Of a stretch of 64,000 bases of DNA, positions 27,939 through 39,534 are shown in pieces. Both the position numbers and the translations under genes were made by a program. A model generated the notes under the pieces. The model made no database searches. It was not told the DNA's origin and saw only the letters and a list, made by a program, of their open reading frames with translations. This DNA is from Latrodectus hesperus. Taxonomy: Eukaryota; Arthropoda; Arachnida; Araneae; Theridiidae. Location: NCBI GenBank assembly GCA_037975125.1, contig CM075862.1, forward strand, positions 61,356,779 to 61,420,778, given 5' to 3'. The stretch's first letter is position 1; every line of letters begins with the position of its first letter.

Positions 27939-30900
27939 TAGTGACATTAAGTAATACAAAACTTATAAGTGTGAATACTGTAGTACAAGATATAAAATAT
28001 ACTTAAGTACTCAAATGAAAAATGAAAGACAATTCAGGTAAGAAATGTGTGTAGTGATTGTATATCCTTTAAGAAATATTTAATTTATATATAATAATAT
28101 AGATAATATAAAACCACACAAATTTGCATCCAGAGAAGCACATTTCAAAGCTACTAAAAGATTCATTTTAATATTTAGGGGAGTTTGCATGTTTTAACAT
28201 GAATGCACACAATATAGTTACTTCAATTCATATAAAATTTCCTATGGAAACCAATGTTCTTAACTGTTAAAACAATATCCTAATTAATGAAAACAAAAAC
28301 ATTTATATTGATTTCTATTTTTTTATTTAGAATCAAAAATGTTCACATGTTCATGTTATTTAGAATCATAAATGTTTTAAGTATTTTAGTTAGAAACAAA
28401 ATTTCAAACTAAATAAATCTTTCAGTAAGTTACACAGTACATATTTCTTCAGAAATAAATAATTTAACTTTTATAATTTAATGAAGAATACTGAAAATTA
28501 CAAAGTTTTAATAGAGAAAAAGAAATTTTTACACATTTAAAATAATGAAGCGAATTCTAAATTTACATTGTTTAGAGAAGTTTTTAATATCTCACATAAT
28601 ATTTACACATTCTCAAATGAAAACAAAATTCTTTAACTTTACTGCATTGATACATGCTTTTTTGGCAACAAGAATAGGAACTAAAATTAATGGAAGACTT
28701 AATTTTCTTTTTGTTATAGACACTAAAATGACTAATAAATTTTAATACAGGAACTATTTGTTAACTAATAGTTAAGGTTTATTTTAAAATACATTTAGAG
28801 CATTTTACTCATTCTCACTAATATAACTGATCACAGTAATACACAAAAACAAACATGCAAAATTTAACCGATTTAATTAAAAAAATCTATGGGAGGATTT
28901 TTCTTGAAAACAGTAATAGAATTATCAGGACAATTAAATTGTATAGATCAAATGACTAGATTATGGAGTTAAATAATTTTTACATTTCTATTCTTACAGT
29001 ATTCACTGCAAAAAATTTTAATACATATACTAAGAATGAGAAACTTTTTAATGTAAGGAGGCTGTATTAAAAAATAGATTAATTATGAAGAACTGTTCTT
29101 TTCCTCCAAAATTTAGTTGATAATTAACTTGAATTTGAAAACTTAATTTGAATTTTAATTAAAATTAATACCATTAATACAAACTATACAAAAATAAGGA
29201 AAAGAGTACAATGAAAATATTTTATAAAATTTAGAGTTAGTCAAAAAGCTGCATTAAGAACATGCAAATCTTCATGAAACTTTATAACTACACACTCCCT
29301 TCCCAGTCCATATATTTATGTATATACAAACAAGCAATGACAAACATTTCATAAATTAGGAAAAATTAAATTTTCATCTCATCATTTGTTAAAATTGTTC
29401 ATTCTCAACATTTGTTAAAATCTAGAGCTTGAAAGTTAAAAATCCTAACCTGTTATGTTTAAAAATGAGATCAAGGACAAAAATGAGCATATTCAATCAA
29501 GTTGCACATATATCTTTAAAATGAAAATACTATATATTTTTTAACAAGAAAGCAATTTAGAAAAGAATTATTTATTATTTTTTAAGAATTCTTGCCTTTT
29601 GAATTTTCAAGCATTAATTACTAATTTTAAATAAGAAATAAAGTTTCAAAACTAAAATATTCATACCAGCAATACTCTAAAAAATAGCACCAATTGTTTT
29701 ACGATTAATATATATTCTACTAAACTATATCTAAATTAAAAAAATGTTAAAAATAAACAAAATAAAATATAGGAAACTATTTCATTCAGTCTTTCAAATG
29801 TATAAATAAAAATTGAGCAGTTTAATAAAGTACAGTAAATAAAATTAAATTTCATATTGTTGAAATGTTTTTTGGATTATAAAATATTTTCAGTTTACTA
29901 TGATGAAACAAATCATGATATAATAAATATCTATAATTTATTTAGAATCTTCTAAATATGAATTTACACTAAAGTGCATAAAGAAAATTAGGGTTACATA
30001 GAAGTTGAAAAGAAATCACCAAAGCAATTTTTTTTTATTATGTAAGTTTTTAGGTTAATAGAAATGCAACAGATTGTCCTTTCTTCTTGTTATTTAGATG
30101 GCATGTATATATGTAAAATAACAGATATGGAAGCATATAAATTTGGCATTCATATTTGGAATGAATAATTTGTGTATGAATATACACAGATAAATTCAGA
30201 GAGCTATAAAAAGGAGCTCCATAAGGAATTTACAAACTTCTGCAAAAAAAAAAAAACAGCTTGAAAATTTAAATTTTTATAATTCAATATAGTAGTTCTC
30301 ATAATAAGTTTTCTACAATGTTTTTAAAAATATCATATTATCAAATCTATATTGAGTGCAGTATACAAAGAGAATAAATTGGAAAACTTCCCTTCTTTAA
30401 ATAAACATTTTCATATAAAGATATTTAAAACATATCGTTACTTCAAAATTTTAAAATTAACTCTCTAGATGTTATATTCACCATTTCTATTACATTAGAT
30501 GCTTTTGAAAAAATTTTATTATTTATATAAGAATAAAATTTTTTTTTGTATTATTTAAACAAAATTGTTCATTAAACTTTTTCCTTTACTATTTAATCAA
30601 ATACTTTTTGTTAATTTCCCTTTCAATGAATATATACATATATCAAAACCAAAGTAAAAATATTCTACATGCTATTTGAAAATTGCATAACTACTAAAGA
30701 GTTAAACACTAAAAAGTTAAAAAAAGCACCAATATTTTGTAGGAATTATATATATTGTTCAAATCATAGTTTAAAAAATCTTAAAGAATCAAATACGCAT
30801 GAGTAAATGTGCTTATATTAATACTTAAAGATTAATTTAGATTTTATAAAAATATTTGGTACATTTTAGTATATAAATAAAATTTTAACAGGAGTAATCT

Positions 30901-31095
30901 TTTTTTTACTGCAGTATTAAAAAAATTGATGATCTGAATTCATAAAATTTTAAAGCTAAACTAAGAAATAAAAAAAATCTTACATTTTTTGATATTCAAA
31001 GTAATTTTTCGATATTTTAGTTAATAAATTTTTATTTAATCAGAATTATGAATTTTATCTCATAAGGTGCTTTTCAATTGAATGCAACCAACCAT

Positions 31096-31101
31096 TTTAT
31101 T
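31096..31101 (-). promoter_or_regulatory. Candidate TEX264 poly(A) signal
   Basis: AATAAA on the minus strand about 335 nt past the TEX264 stop codon. It is the first such hexamer I noticed downstream, but the region is AT-rich enough for chance occurrence. Confidence 0.3.
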
Positions 31102-31435
31102 AAATATGGAGCTTTAATTAAATTAAATTAAAGCTTAATAAAATTTACTTTAAAAATACTGTTTCTGCTAAAGACAAAAATCTATTAACCTAAAACTTAG
31201 CATTTTAACTAGTGCATTTTTTGATGATTTTGGAATCGGAGATTTTATACAAGATGTAGTTATATACATAATGGATATAAATCAAAGTGCAACATTTACA
31301 AAATGAATAAAATGTTACATGGCGGACAGCAAGAAAATTATATTTTTTATACCATTTTCAACAGATGTACTTAAAATGTGCAACTGCATAGTTGTTAAAA
31401 AGCAAATGATATTCGTACCATAAAAATGTCTCTCA

Positions 31436-31717
31436 TCACAAAGCCCTTTTGCGTCTGTCACAAGATGAAGAATGAAGTAAAGGATCACAACAACAATGAG
31501 TTTTCAATGCCTTTTGTTGATAAGAATCTTTAAAGTATTTAACAGTACTTGAAAGGCGTTCTCTCTTTGTTTCTTCTTCAGAATCTGAAGAACTTGCTTC
31601 ATAATCTGGAATAGCTTCTTTAGCATAAAAATCAAATTGTTTGGAAAGAGGTGCAATAAAATACACTTTATCTTTAGTATATAGCTCCATTATTGGGTGA
31701 GCACACAATCGATATGC
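31436..31717 (-). CDS. Tex264: TEX264 exon 3 (terminal)
   Basis: The exon begins AYRLCAHPIMELYTKD after the TTTAG acceptor at 31722-31718 and ends at TGA (31438-31436). It encodes the last strand of the GyrI-like domain, an acidic serine-rich segment and a basic Cys-containing end. No convincing donor site is seen inside it, so it is taken as terminal. Confidence 0.88.
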   Translation of the reverse strand, partial: AYRLCAHPIMELYTKDKVYFIAPLSKQFDFYAKEAIPDYEASSSDSEEETKRERLSSTVKYFKDSYQQKALKTHCCCDPLLHSSSCDRRKRAL

Positions 31718-34700
31718 CTAAATTAGATAAATAAAATATGCATAAAAATTAACTGTAATTTAGAAAGTAATAAGTAAGAAAGAAATATAAAGTACACAAT
31801 TAATCACTGTATGAATATATATATATATGTATATTATACACAATTATTAAAAAAAGAAATGAGTAAAAAAATAGTACAAAATAAGAAAACTCTTAATAAA
31901 AAAAATATAAAAAAAGATGTAAATAACTTTAGGATTAACCATAATGATTCAAAATACAATTTAGATGTAGATTAAAATTAAGATAAAATGTATGGATACA
32001 AGCTATAATGTTTAAGAATTATAAGTGTACAAGAAAATTATGCATGATTGGTCCTTTGTTACTTCTGAACAGTCAATTTTAGGTAATTATGGCAAAATTA
32101 CCAGCTATAATTAATTAGTTAAAACAAAATTTGTAAATATTCTAAGCAATATATATTTATCAAATGCTAAGGTTTTCAAATAAATTGCAATTAAAAGCTG
32201 AATGGCATTAATGAGTGTTGTGAGATGAATTAAGTAATCTACCTGAAGATGTGATGAGGAGAAAAAATCTAATAGGAGAAATTTCCAACTCAACCCTTGT
32301 AATAATAAATTTCAGTTTTCAGCAAATTTAGTCAATGAAAAGACTACTTATTAAACAAAATAGATTCAACAATGTTAATTATTAGTTCTTTATTAAATTA
32401 GTAAGTTTTTAAGAAATTATCTTGATTGAAACAAAATAAATCCTCTTAACATCCATATGAAAAATTATAATTTAAATTTACATTTAAAATAAATTTATTT
32501 GCTCTTTTGTTCACATTTTCATTAACTCATCAAAGCAGAGTTAAAAATCACTTTTTTCATATTATATTAAAATTTGCATTACCTCATATAATAAGCCTTA
32601 TTAATATTCTATTTTGAAATAAAGAAAATAGAAAAAAATTAACGATGCCATTAATAAAAAGCTTTTCAATTGAAGATTTAGTACAGCTAAAATAATAAAC
32701 TTATATTCTAGAAATTTAAAGAAAAGTATAAAGTAAGTAATATGATGGAAAAACTGAGAAATTTTTTTTACTTTATAAAAGCTTCCTTCTTTCCTTTTTT
32801 TTTTTTTCAAGAATCTTGCTTCATATTGTTACTTGCAAATTCATATTAAATATTGCAAATCATTATTTTTTTTAATTCTTTACATTTACAACATAGGAGT
32901 TTGAGTTGTTGAACTTACCTTATGTATCAGATACTGAAATTAATGTCAAAGTGTATAAAATGCTTACAATTTTTACTCTTACAAAAATTTTAACAAGATA
33001 TTCATTACATATTTATTTTAAAAACAATCATACAATGCATTTTTTCTTAATTTTCATAAAAACGGTTTTTTTATATGAAATATTAGAGATAGAAAAATAT
33101 TTAAACATTAATCTATTTATGATTAAAATATTTTATAATTCAAATTAAAAAAATGAAAATTTATATATTGAGATAAATTTATTTTCTGATAACAAGTTTA
33201 AAATTTAATAGAAAGCTATTAAAACTGTTGATTTATTGCACACTACACATTCTTTAATTTAAAGTTTTGAATCAAAATGATGATTGAGAATTAACTGAAT
33301 GGATTCAATGAGATATTATTGATATTATAAAAAAAATCAGAAATATTAGCCATGTTTAAATAAGTTATGAAATTACATTTTTGAAGTTAAATTCAATCAA
33401 AAAATGTAGCTGGCATACACAATTTATTAAAAAAGTTATGAATGGCCTAAATATCATTATATAAATGCACTACATCTATAGTTACTCATGTGATAATCTG
33501 ATCATTTTTTAATGTGCTGGCATAAGTTTTGTATATGTTTAAAGTAACTAAAATAATTCAGTAGCAATGTTAATTTAGATATAGAAGTAGTCCCTGTTGC
33601 ATTATTAAAAATTTAAACAAATGCAACTTATTTTAGTATTTACTTTCTAAGAAAGCTATGATTTGATTTATTTGAAATATATATGATTTGATTTATTTAA
33701 AATATATTGACAATACAAATAATTTGCTCAGATGACAATTTCCCAAGTGAATTGGAAGTAACATTTAGTTCATTATTAAATATTTACAAATATTCTAGGA
33801 GAAGACTTATTTTGAACAAAAAAGCAAAACTAATTCTTTTCAAATATTATGCTTAAAAATTCATTGAGGCATAAAAAAATTTGTAATTAAATAAATTTTA
33901 TTTATGCATTAAAAATTTTCTAGTTCTCTTACATACAAAAGGGATTAAAAATGATTTTTTAAAATATAAACAAAGTTGACTTTTTAATATTTAAAGCCAA
34001 CATTTTCTTAAAATTTGTTTTTGCTATTTTCTGTCAATTCAAAATGAAAATATATGGGAATAAAATATTATCTCTACTTTTACTTTAACATTGTTAGGCC
34101 AAACCATTTTGCGTATAAAATGCTTAATTGGATGACTGAGGTCAGATTAATAAAGTTAATGTTTGTTTTATTAATTATTTGTACATAATAATTATTTATT
34201 GTTAATTTGAACATGTTGTTTCTAAAATATTTTTTAAAATATACTAATTCATATCATTTAATTTTTTTAAGGAAGTTAAATTAGTAATAAAACTCATAAA
34301 AAATATTCACTTTGGTTTTATAAATAAGTAAAATTTAGAACCTTCAAGATTTGATCAAAAGAATAGTAATAATGTAAAAAGAATTATTTAATTTACCTTA
34401 TATTTATTTGTGGTTTAGTATGTTTGTTACTTTATAAAAACTTTTTGCATAGGAAGGCAATTTGACTGGGATGTACCATTTAAAATATCTAATTATGGAG
34501 TGACATGATTAAACTCAATTGACAATTATAAAGTCATACATAATGTTAAATGTAGATATATAGTAAGCAAGTGAAAGAAACAAATTAGTAGAATCAGATT
34601 AAAATTGTTAACATTTTTCTTTAAATCCATTTAAAGATAAATTTGAGGAGAGATTTTAAAATGAAATGGATTTTTAAAAACAAGTCCTAAAGAAAAAAAA

Positions 34701-37700
34701 AAAAAAAAAAAGGGAAAGAAATTTGATATTAAAAATTGTCTTTAAAAAATTATGTCATATAAAATCTTTCAATATAATTTCATAAAGAAAATTACAGGAA
34801 AACCAATTTATGAATTTTGTTTTCATTTTATTTAAATTCTTCTTATCATTTTAATACCTGATTTGCTGATCCTTGATTTTTTTATAATATATATATTACT
34901 TAATTACAGTGTCATCCTGTTCTTTAATAAAATTTCATTATAATTTTATAATAGGAGGAAAAACAATGAAAAATAAATTGATTACAATATTTACTAAAAT
35001 ATTTTATGTTTTGTAAATTCAGTAAAAACCTTAAAATATTGGCGCAATCTGGGATAAGTTCTATACACAGCCACAGCTAAGCAATATTGATTTCTGAAGG
35101 GAAATGAAGCAACAACTGCAAAATCTATAGCTGGAAACACAGCAACTTTATAACCACTTTGAATAATTTTGCTGCATAAACTTTCATCAGTATCATCTGC
35201 AACTATTACTCCTACTGATGATCCTACTTGACTTCTAGTTTGCTGCAAAAAAGAATGATTTTTTTCTTTAGAAATTTTGAGAAGTAATACATTCATAAGG
35301 AAAATAAATAACTGCACTAAAAAGAAAAAAAAGGTTAAATAATTAATAGTTATAATAGTTTTTACTTACAGTTAACATTCTTTCCTTTCTAAATTAAGAA
35401 AAAACTTAAAACTGTTTACACGTAAATCTTAAAATATTATAATTTTTGTACAACATAAAATTTAAAATTATTCTGACACATAATTTCAAATTTATTAATA
35501 GGGAAAAAAATAATAAACTATGCTAGTAATCATTTTAACCTATAAATAGGATATAAATGCATATTAAACAATGAGACTGCTCTTTTTATTTTTAATTTTT
35601 TTTAAACTTAAGTTTAAATGAATTCAATGATTCAATTCTTAAAAAAATCATAACAGAATCAAAAATTTTTGGGTAAAAAGCAAATTTTAGAATCATTTAT
35701 AGCTTTATAACAAACACTGAAAAACTAACATATTTATAACATTTCATATTTAACACAAAATGTTATTAATTTTACTTCTTTATCATTTTATAATGAAGCA
35801 ATAACTGAATACAAAACAAATTCTAATTTGATTAAAATAAATTAACAGATATATTGCAAAAACCTCTTTGAATAAGAAGTTTTAGGAATATCATTCATTA
35901 TATTGCTATTCATTTATATCTTTTCACATTGCTTTTTATTTATATTAAACTCAATCCTAAACAAACACAGAAGTTCGTATGATATCCAAGAGATTCTCTC
36001 ATACATTTATCAGACACTGCTTAGTCTTTTACAAATTCACATGATATTCAGTTGTCTATGGTATATTCACCAGTTATCAAAAGGATCATAGCAAATGGAT
36101 ATCCAGTGTATATATGAGTATCGTGACATCTGATGGATATCTCTCTTAGATATCTTCCACACATTTAAAAGATATCTATGGGATTTTCTGATATCCATGA
36201 GATATCCAAATCAAATCTATTGGATATGCTTTAGACATCTAAATATATTTTAGTTATTTTTCAATAATTATAAACATACCAGAATTATTAAAAGCTGAAA
36301 AGCATTTCTAATGAAATTTTTATCATTAAAGTATTTTCCCCATAATTTTTGGAAGTTATTTACAAAGGCATTTTGAAATATTACACAGGAATTGTGGAGC
36401 GATATTTTTGTAGGTTACAAAAACTCATTTATTGCTTTATTGTTAAATATTAAATTTCAAAAAAAAAAAATTCTTTAAAAATTTTTTATATTAAAAGTTT
36501 AAGCACAATAGCTTTATGAAATATAAGGTTATGAATGCATTTTATTATTCTAAGTTATGTAAAATTTTATTTTTAATTGAATTTTAAAACTTGTAAAGCA
36601 GAACTGAAATAAAACAAATATCAAAATTCAATTCAATCATAAAATTTTCTGTCTTCTTAAAAATTAAAAAAAGTTAAATTATTTTGTTAAAAAATTTTTT
36701 TTATTGTGCCAGCCTTTATGTAAAAACAAAATACTTGTATATCAACAGTTCAGTAGTGATTATCTTTATTTATGTTTTCAAATTTTTAATTAAATTACTG
36801 ATTTTGTGGTGATTTTTTAGATTTACAATTGTATATGGTGATTGAGGATCTATGTAGTGCAAGTAATAAAAATACATATATTGTATTTTAATCTCAGTTC
36901 ATGATACATAAATGTATGTATTTTGTTAAATTTATTTCTAAGTTTCTATGAACTTCTGTTCCTTACCACTAAAACTAAATATTGAAAATATTAGTTTTTA
37001 GAGTAAAAATTTTAATAACAAATTTTTAAAAATATTAAGCAGCAAAACACTATACAAAATTTTGAAGACTTTATTGAAATGTATTATATAATTACAGCAC
37101 TTCTATGTTTTATGTTCTCAATAAAAGCTGAATTCAAATGTTTTTTAAAATTTTTAATTAAAAAGTTTACAATAAAATTGAGTATAATTTTTATGAAAAA
37201 TATTTTATAAAAACTAATTTAAAATGCTTTTAATGTATTTTAACCATGTAATTGATTAATTTTTTATATAAAGCCAATTTATCAATGAGGAACATTGCAA
37301 TATTTTAAAATCTAATAATGGCTGTAAGATTTTCTTACAAGAGTATTCTAGTTTAAAATTATTTCTTGTTTGAATTATAATGTGAAAATTATAAAATGTT
37401 TATAAAAGTATTAACATAATTTAATAATAAAACTATATGATAAATAGATAAGAAACTTAATATAGCTATGTTTAATTACTTTACAAATGCAAAAATTATT
37501 TTATAAGAGATATTCTTATAATTATTTTAAAAGTGATTTCTATAAGCTCAAAATAATCTTTTTCCTTTATCATTTTACCAGTGAGAATTTTAATAATTAA
37601 ATATCCTTTCTAATTATTTATAATTGACTAATATAATATGTAAAATGTAATAAGAAATGTTACATTTAGTATTTAAATTTAGTATAATTGTGTAAGCACT

Positions 37701-38838
37701 GATTTAAACTGGAAAACATTACATACAATATTTTTTTCAATAACTTGAAATAAACAAACTTAGGAATTGAGAATTTTTCTACTTTATTTTTTTCAATATT
37801 CAAATAAAAACAAGTAAAAAAGATTTCTTAAGATTTATTATTTGGAGAACAAAATAATTGCAAAAAATTCTATTGAATAATTAATTTATTTTCTAGTACC
37901 AATATATAATTGCTGTAGGATAGTCATGAACTTCAAATAATTCCTAATATAATTTAATACAATCATAAATTGGTAAGAGTATAATTGAACACAAATGTTT
38001 ATTAAAATTTTAGTATTTGTCAGGTAATTTCAGCAAATTTCTCAGAACTTCCAGAACTAATACTCTTACATTTACATTGTTCCTTGTTAAAATTTTTTAT
38101 TTCTTTTAATATTTTATCTTGATTTCTGTATGCCTAATGATATATATTTGAAAATTAATTTATATATTTAAAATAATTATGCAACTCTACTGGTTAAAAC
38201 TCTACATTTTAATAAATTTCGATTATAACTATGATTTTTTTCATACTTAAATTTAGTTGATATAACTAAAATTTTGATTATAGTTTCGTTTTTTACTTTT
38301 ACTTCTTAATTATATCAATATCTAGTTTTATTTTTATTATAATTCAAAATCAATCAGTTTATTTAGAAGATATTATCCTTTTTTAAAATAGATGTTCATT
38401 AAATAGTTAATCAGCTTCCATCAGTCGCCAATGAAATCTCACCAAAGGAATTATGTGTCATTTACACGAAAGATATTTATTCTCAGAAAAACACTTAAAA
38501 ATTCAATATAACTAGCTTCCTAATTTTTCGCTGGAATGAATACTTACGAAGAAGTTTTCATGATAAATTGAAAACGAATCTAGTTCTGGCGCTAAAGTTT
38601 GAATTTCTGAGAGTAACTCACGCGATTTTGAATAATTTTGAGTAAATTTATACAAAACAATGATATCTTTTGTAAAAGGTGGTCTAGTAGTTTTCACTTC
38701 CACTTTGTGAAATACTCCATGGTAATATAAGGAGCATATTATTATTGAAAAAAAGCAAGCGAAAAAAACCAAAATGCAGTTATAATATTCAACAAAATAT
38801 TCATATGTAAAAAATGCAGAAATTTCATTAATTAACAT
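31436..38838 (-). CDS. Tex264: TEX264-like ER membrane protein (three exons)
   Basis: The coding sequence joins 38838-38548, 35242-35030 and 31717-31436, giving 261 residues; vertebrate TEX264 is about 313. All introns are phase 0 with canonical sites (GTAAGT/TTTTGCAG and GTTTTT/TTTAG). Residues about 14-42 form a hydrophobic anchor. Residues about 46-190 match the GyrI-like domain of TEX264, including VEV near the membrane, VLYKFTQNY, FSIYHENF, SGYKVAVFPAIDFAVVASF, YPRLRQY and LCAHPIMELYTKDKVYFIAPL. The tail is short and acidic (SSSDSEEE), then Cys-rich. In mammals TEX264 sits in the ER membrane and binds LC3-family proteins during ER-phagy. An obvious LC3-interacting motif of that type is not visible in this tail. 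An in-frame TAG lies upstream of the start. The gene diverges from the plus-strand gene at 39471. Confidence 0.9.
31718..35029 (-). other. TEX264 intron 2
   Basis: A 3.3-kb AT-rich phase-0 intron. A short (AT)n tract occurs at about 31817. No nested gene or transposon was recognised. Confidence 0.75.
35030..35242 (-). CDS. Tex264: TEX264 exon 2
   Basis: The exon encodes 71 residues from QTRSQVGSSVGVIV to PRLRQYFK. The acceptor is TTTTTTGCAG at 35252-35243 and the donor is AAG/GTTTTT at 35029. It contains the best-conserved core (SGYKVAVFPAIDFAVVASFPF). Confidence 0.9.
35243..38547 (-). other. TEX264 intron 1
   Basis: A 3.3-kb phase-0 intron holding copy B of the inverted GATATC-rich repeat (35950-37350). 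The rest is AT-rich with nothing recognised. Confidence 0.75.
35950..37350 (-). repeat. Dispersed inverted repeat, copy B (in TEX264 intron 1)
   Basis: The reverse complement aligns along its length with 660-2320 (landmarks are given under copy A). The GATATC-rich part lies at about 35975-36225. It ends near 35950 on one side, while similarity fades past 37350 on the other. No coding frame. Confidence 0.7.
38548..38838 (-). CDS. Tex264: TEX264 exon 1
   Basis: The exon encodes 97 residues from ATG at 38838 to IYHENFF, with a strong GTAAGT donor at 38547. It contains the N-terminal membrane anchor and the first strand-helix unit of the GyrI-like domain. The first in-frame ATG after an upstream TAG is used. 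Confidence 0.88.
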
Positions 38839-39470
38839 TGCGCTTATGATAAAAAAAAGTACACAAGCGCTTATTAAATTAAAAAACTAAAACTGTAAGC
38901 ATTTCTTTTTCAAGTAAAAGTTCCGGTGTTGCCAAATTAAATCATCATGCTTGTAAAAATGTATGAGAATAAATTTTAATTAACAATAAGGTCTTATGCT
39001 TTGTTTATTCAAAATATTTGCATATAAATCTAATAATAATAGAAATAGCTGTTAGTAAAGTGGAAATTCCTTGTTTTTTTATTGAATTAAATCTAGGGGT
39101 TACTTTAAAGTAATTAATAATCTCAAGAAATAATAAAAAGGCCTTTAGCAAATTACAGTGTTACAAAATGGCATCAGAATATGAATATTTATTTACTTTC
39201 AGTTTTGACATGAAAGTCGCGTAAATTTTCTGAAGTAATATGTATCTCTACTCACCAAATTGAAAAATATATCTACGAATTTTTTTTTATAATTCCAATT
39301 TCTGTGTAAATTGAAATTTAATTCATATAAAATTTTGTTTATACACCAGTGTTGCCGTTAAAAAATATGTTCTTTTTTATATCAAATTACTGCTTAGCTT
39401 TTATTTAAGATAAATTTACCTCATTTTACCCTACCTTTTTTAATTTTTATGTTTAATAAATACTAAAAAG
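38839..39470. promoter_or_regulatory. Shared divergent promoter region
   Basis: 632 bp separate the start codons of TEX264 (minus) and the plus-strand membrane-protein gene. A shared, bidirectional promoter is a natural inference from this head-to-head arrangement. No convincing TATA box, CpG island or other element can be assigned by eye. Confidence 0.5.
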
Positions 39471-39534
39471 ATGAGAGTTTTGATTAGGATTTTATTCACA
39501 ATTCCCGCTTCAATTTTGTCTCGTAAATTTGGCA
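39471..39534 (+). CDS. Type II membrane protein exon 1
   Basis: 64 nt from the ATG, ending in codon phase 1 at a GTAAGT donor (39535). It encodes the short cytosolic tail. Confidence 0.65.

Larger units (their letters stand above)
26700..31430. other. AT-rich intergenic sequence downstream of TEX264
   Basis: No coding exon, RNA gene or terminal repeats recognised apart from a (TA)n tract at 27875-27934 and the TEX264 3' flank. Confidence 0.45.
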
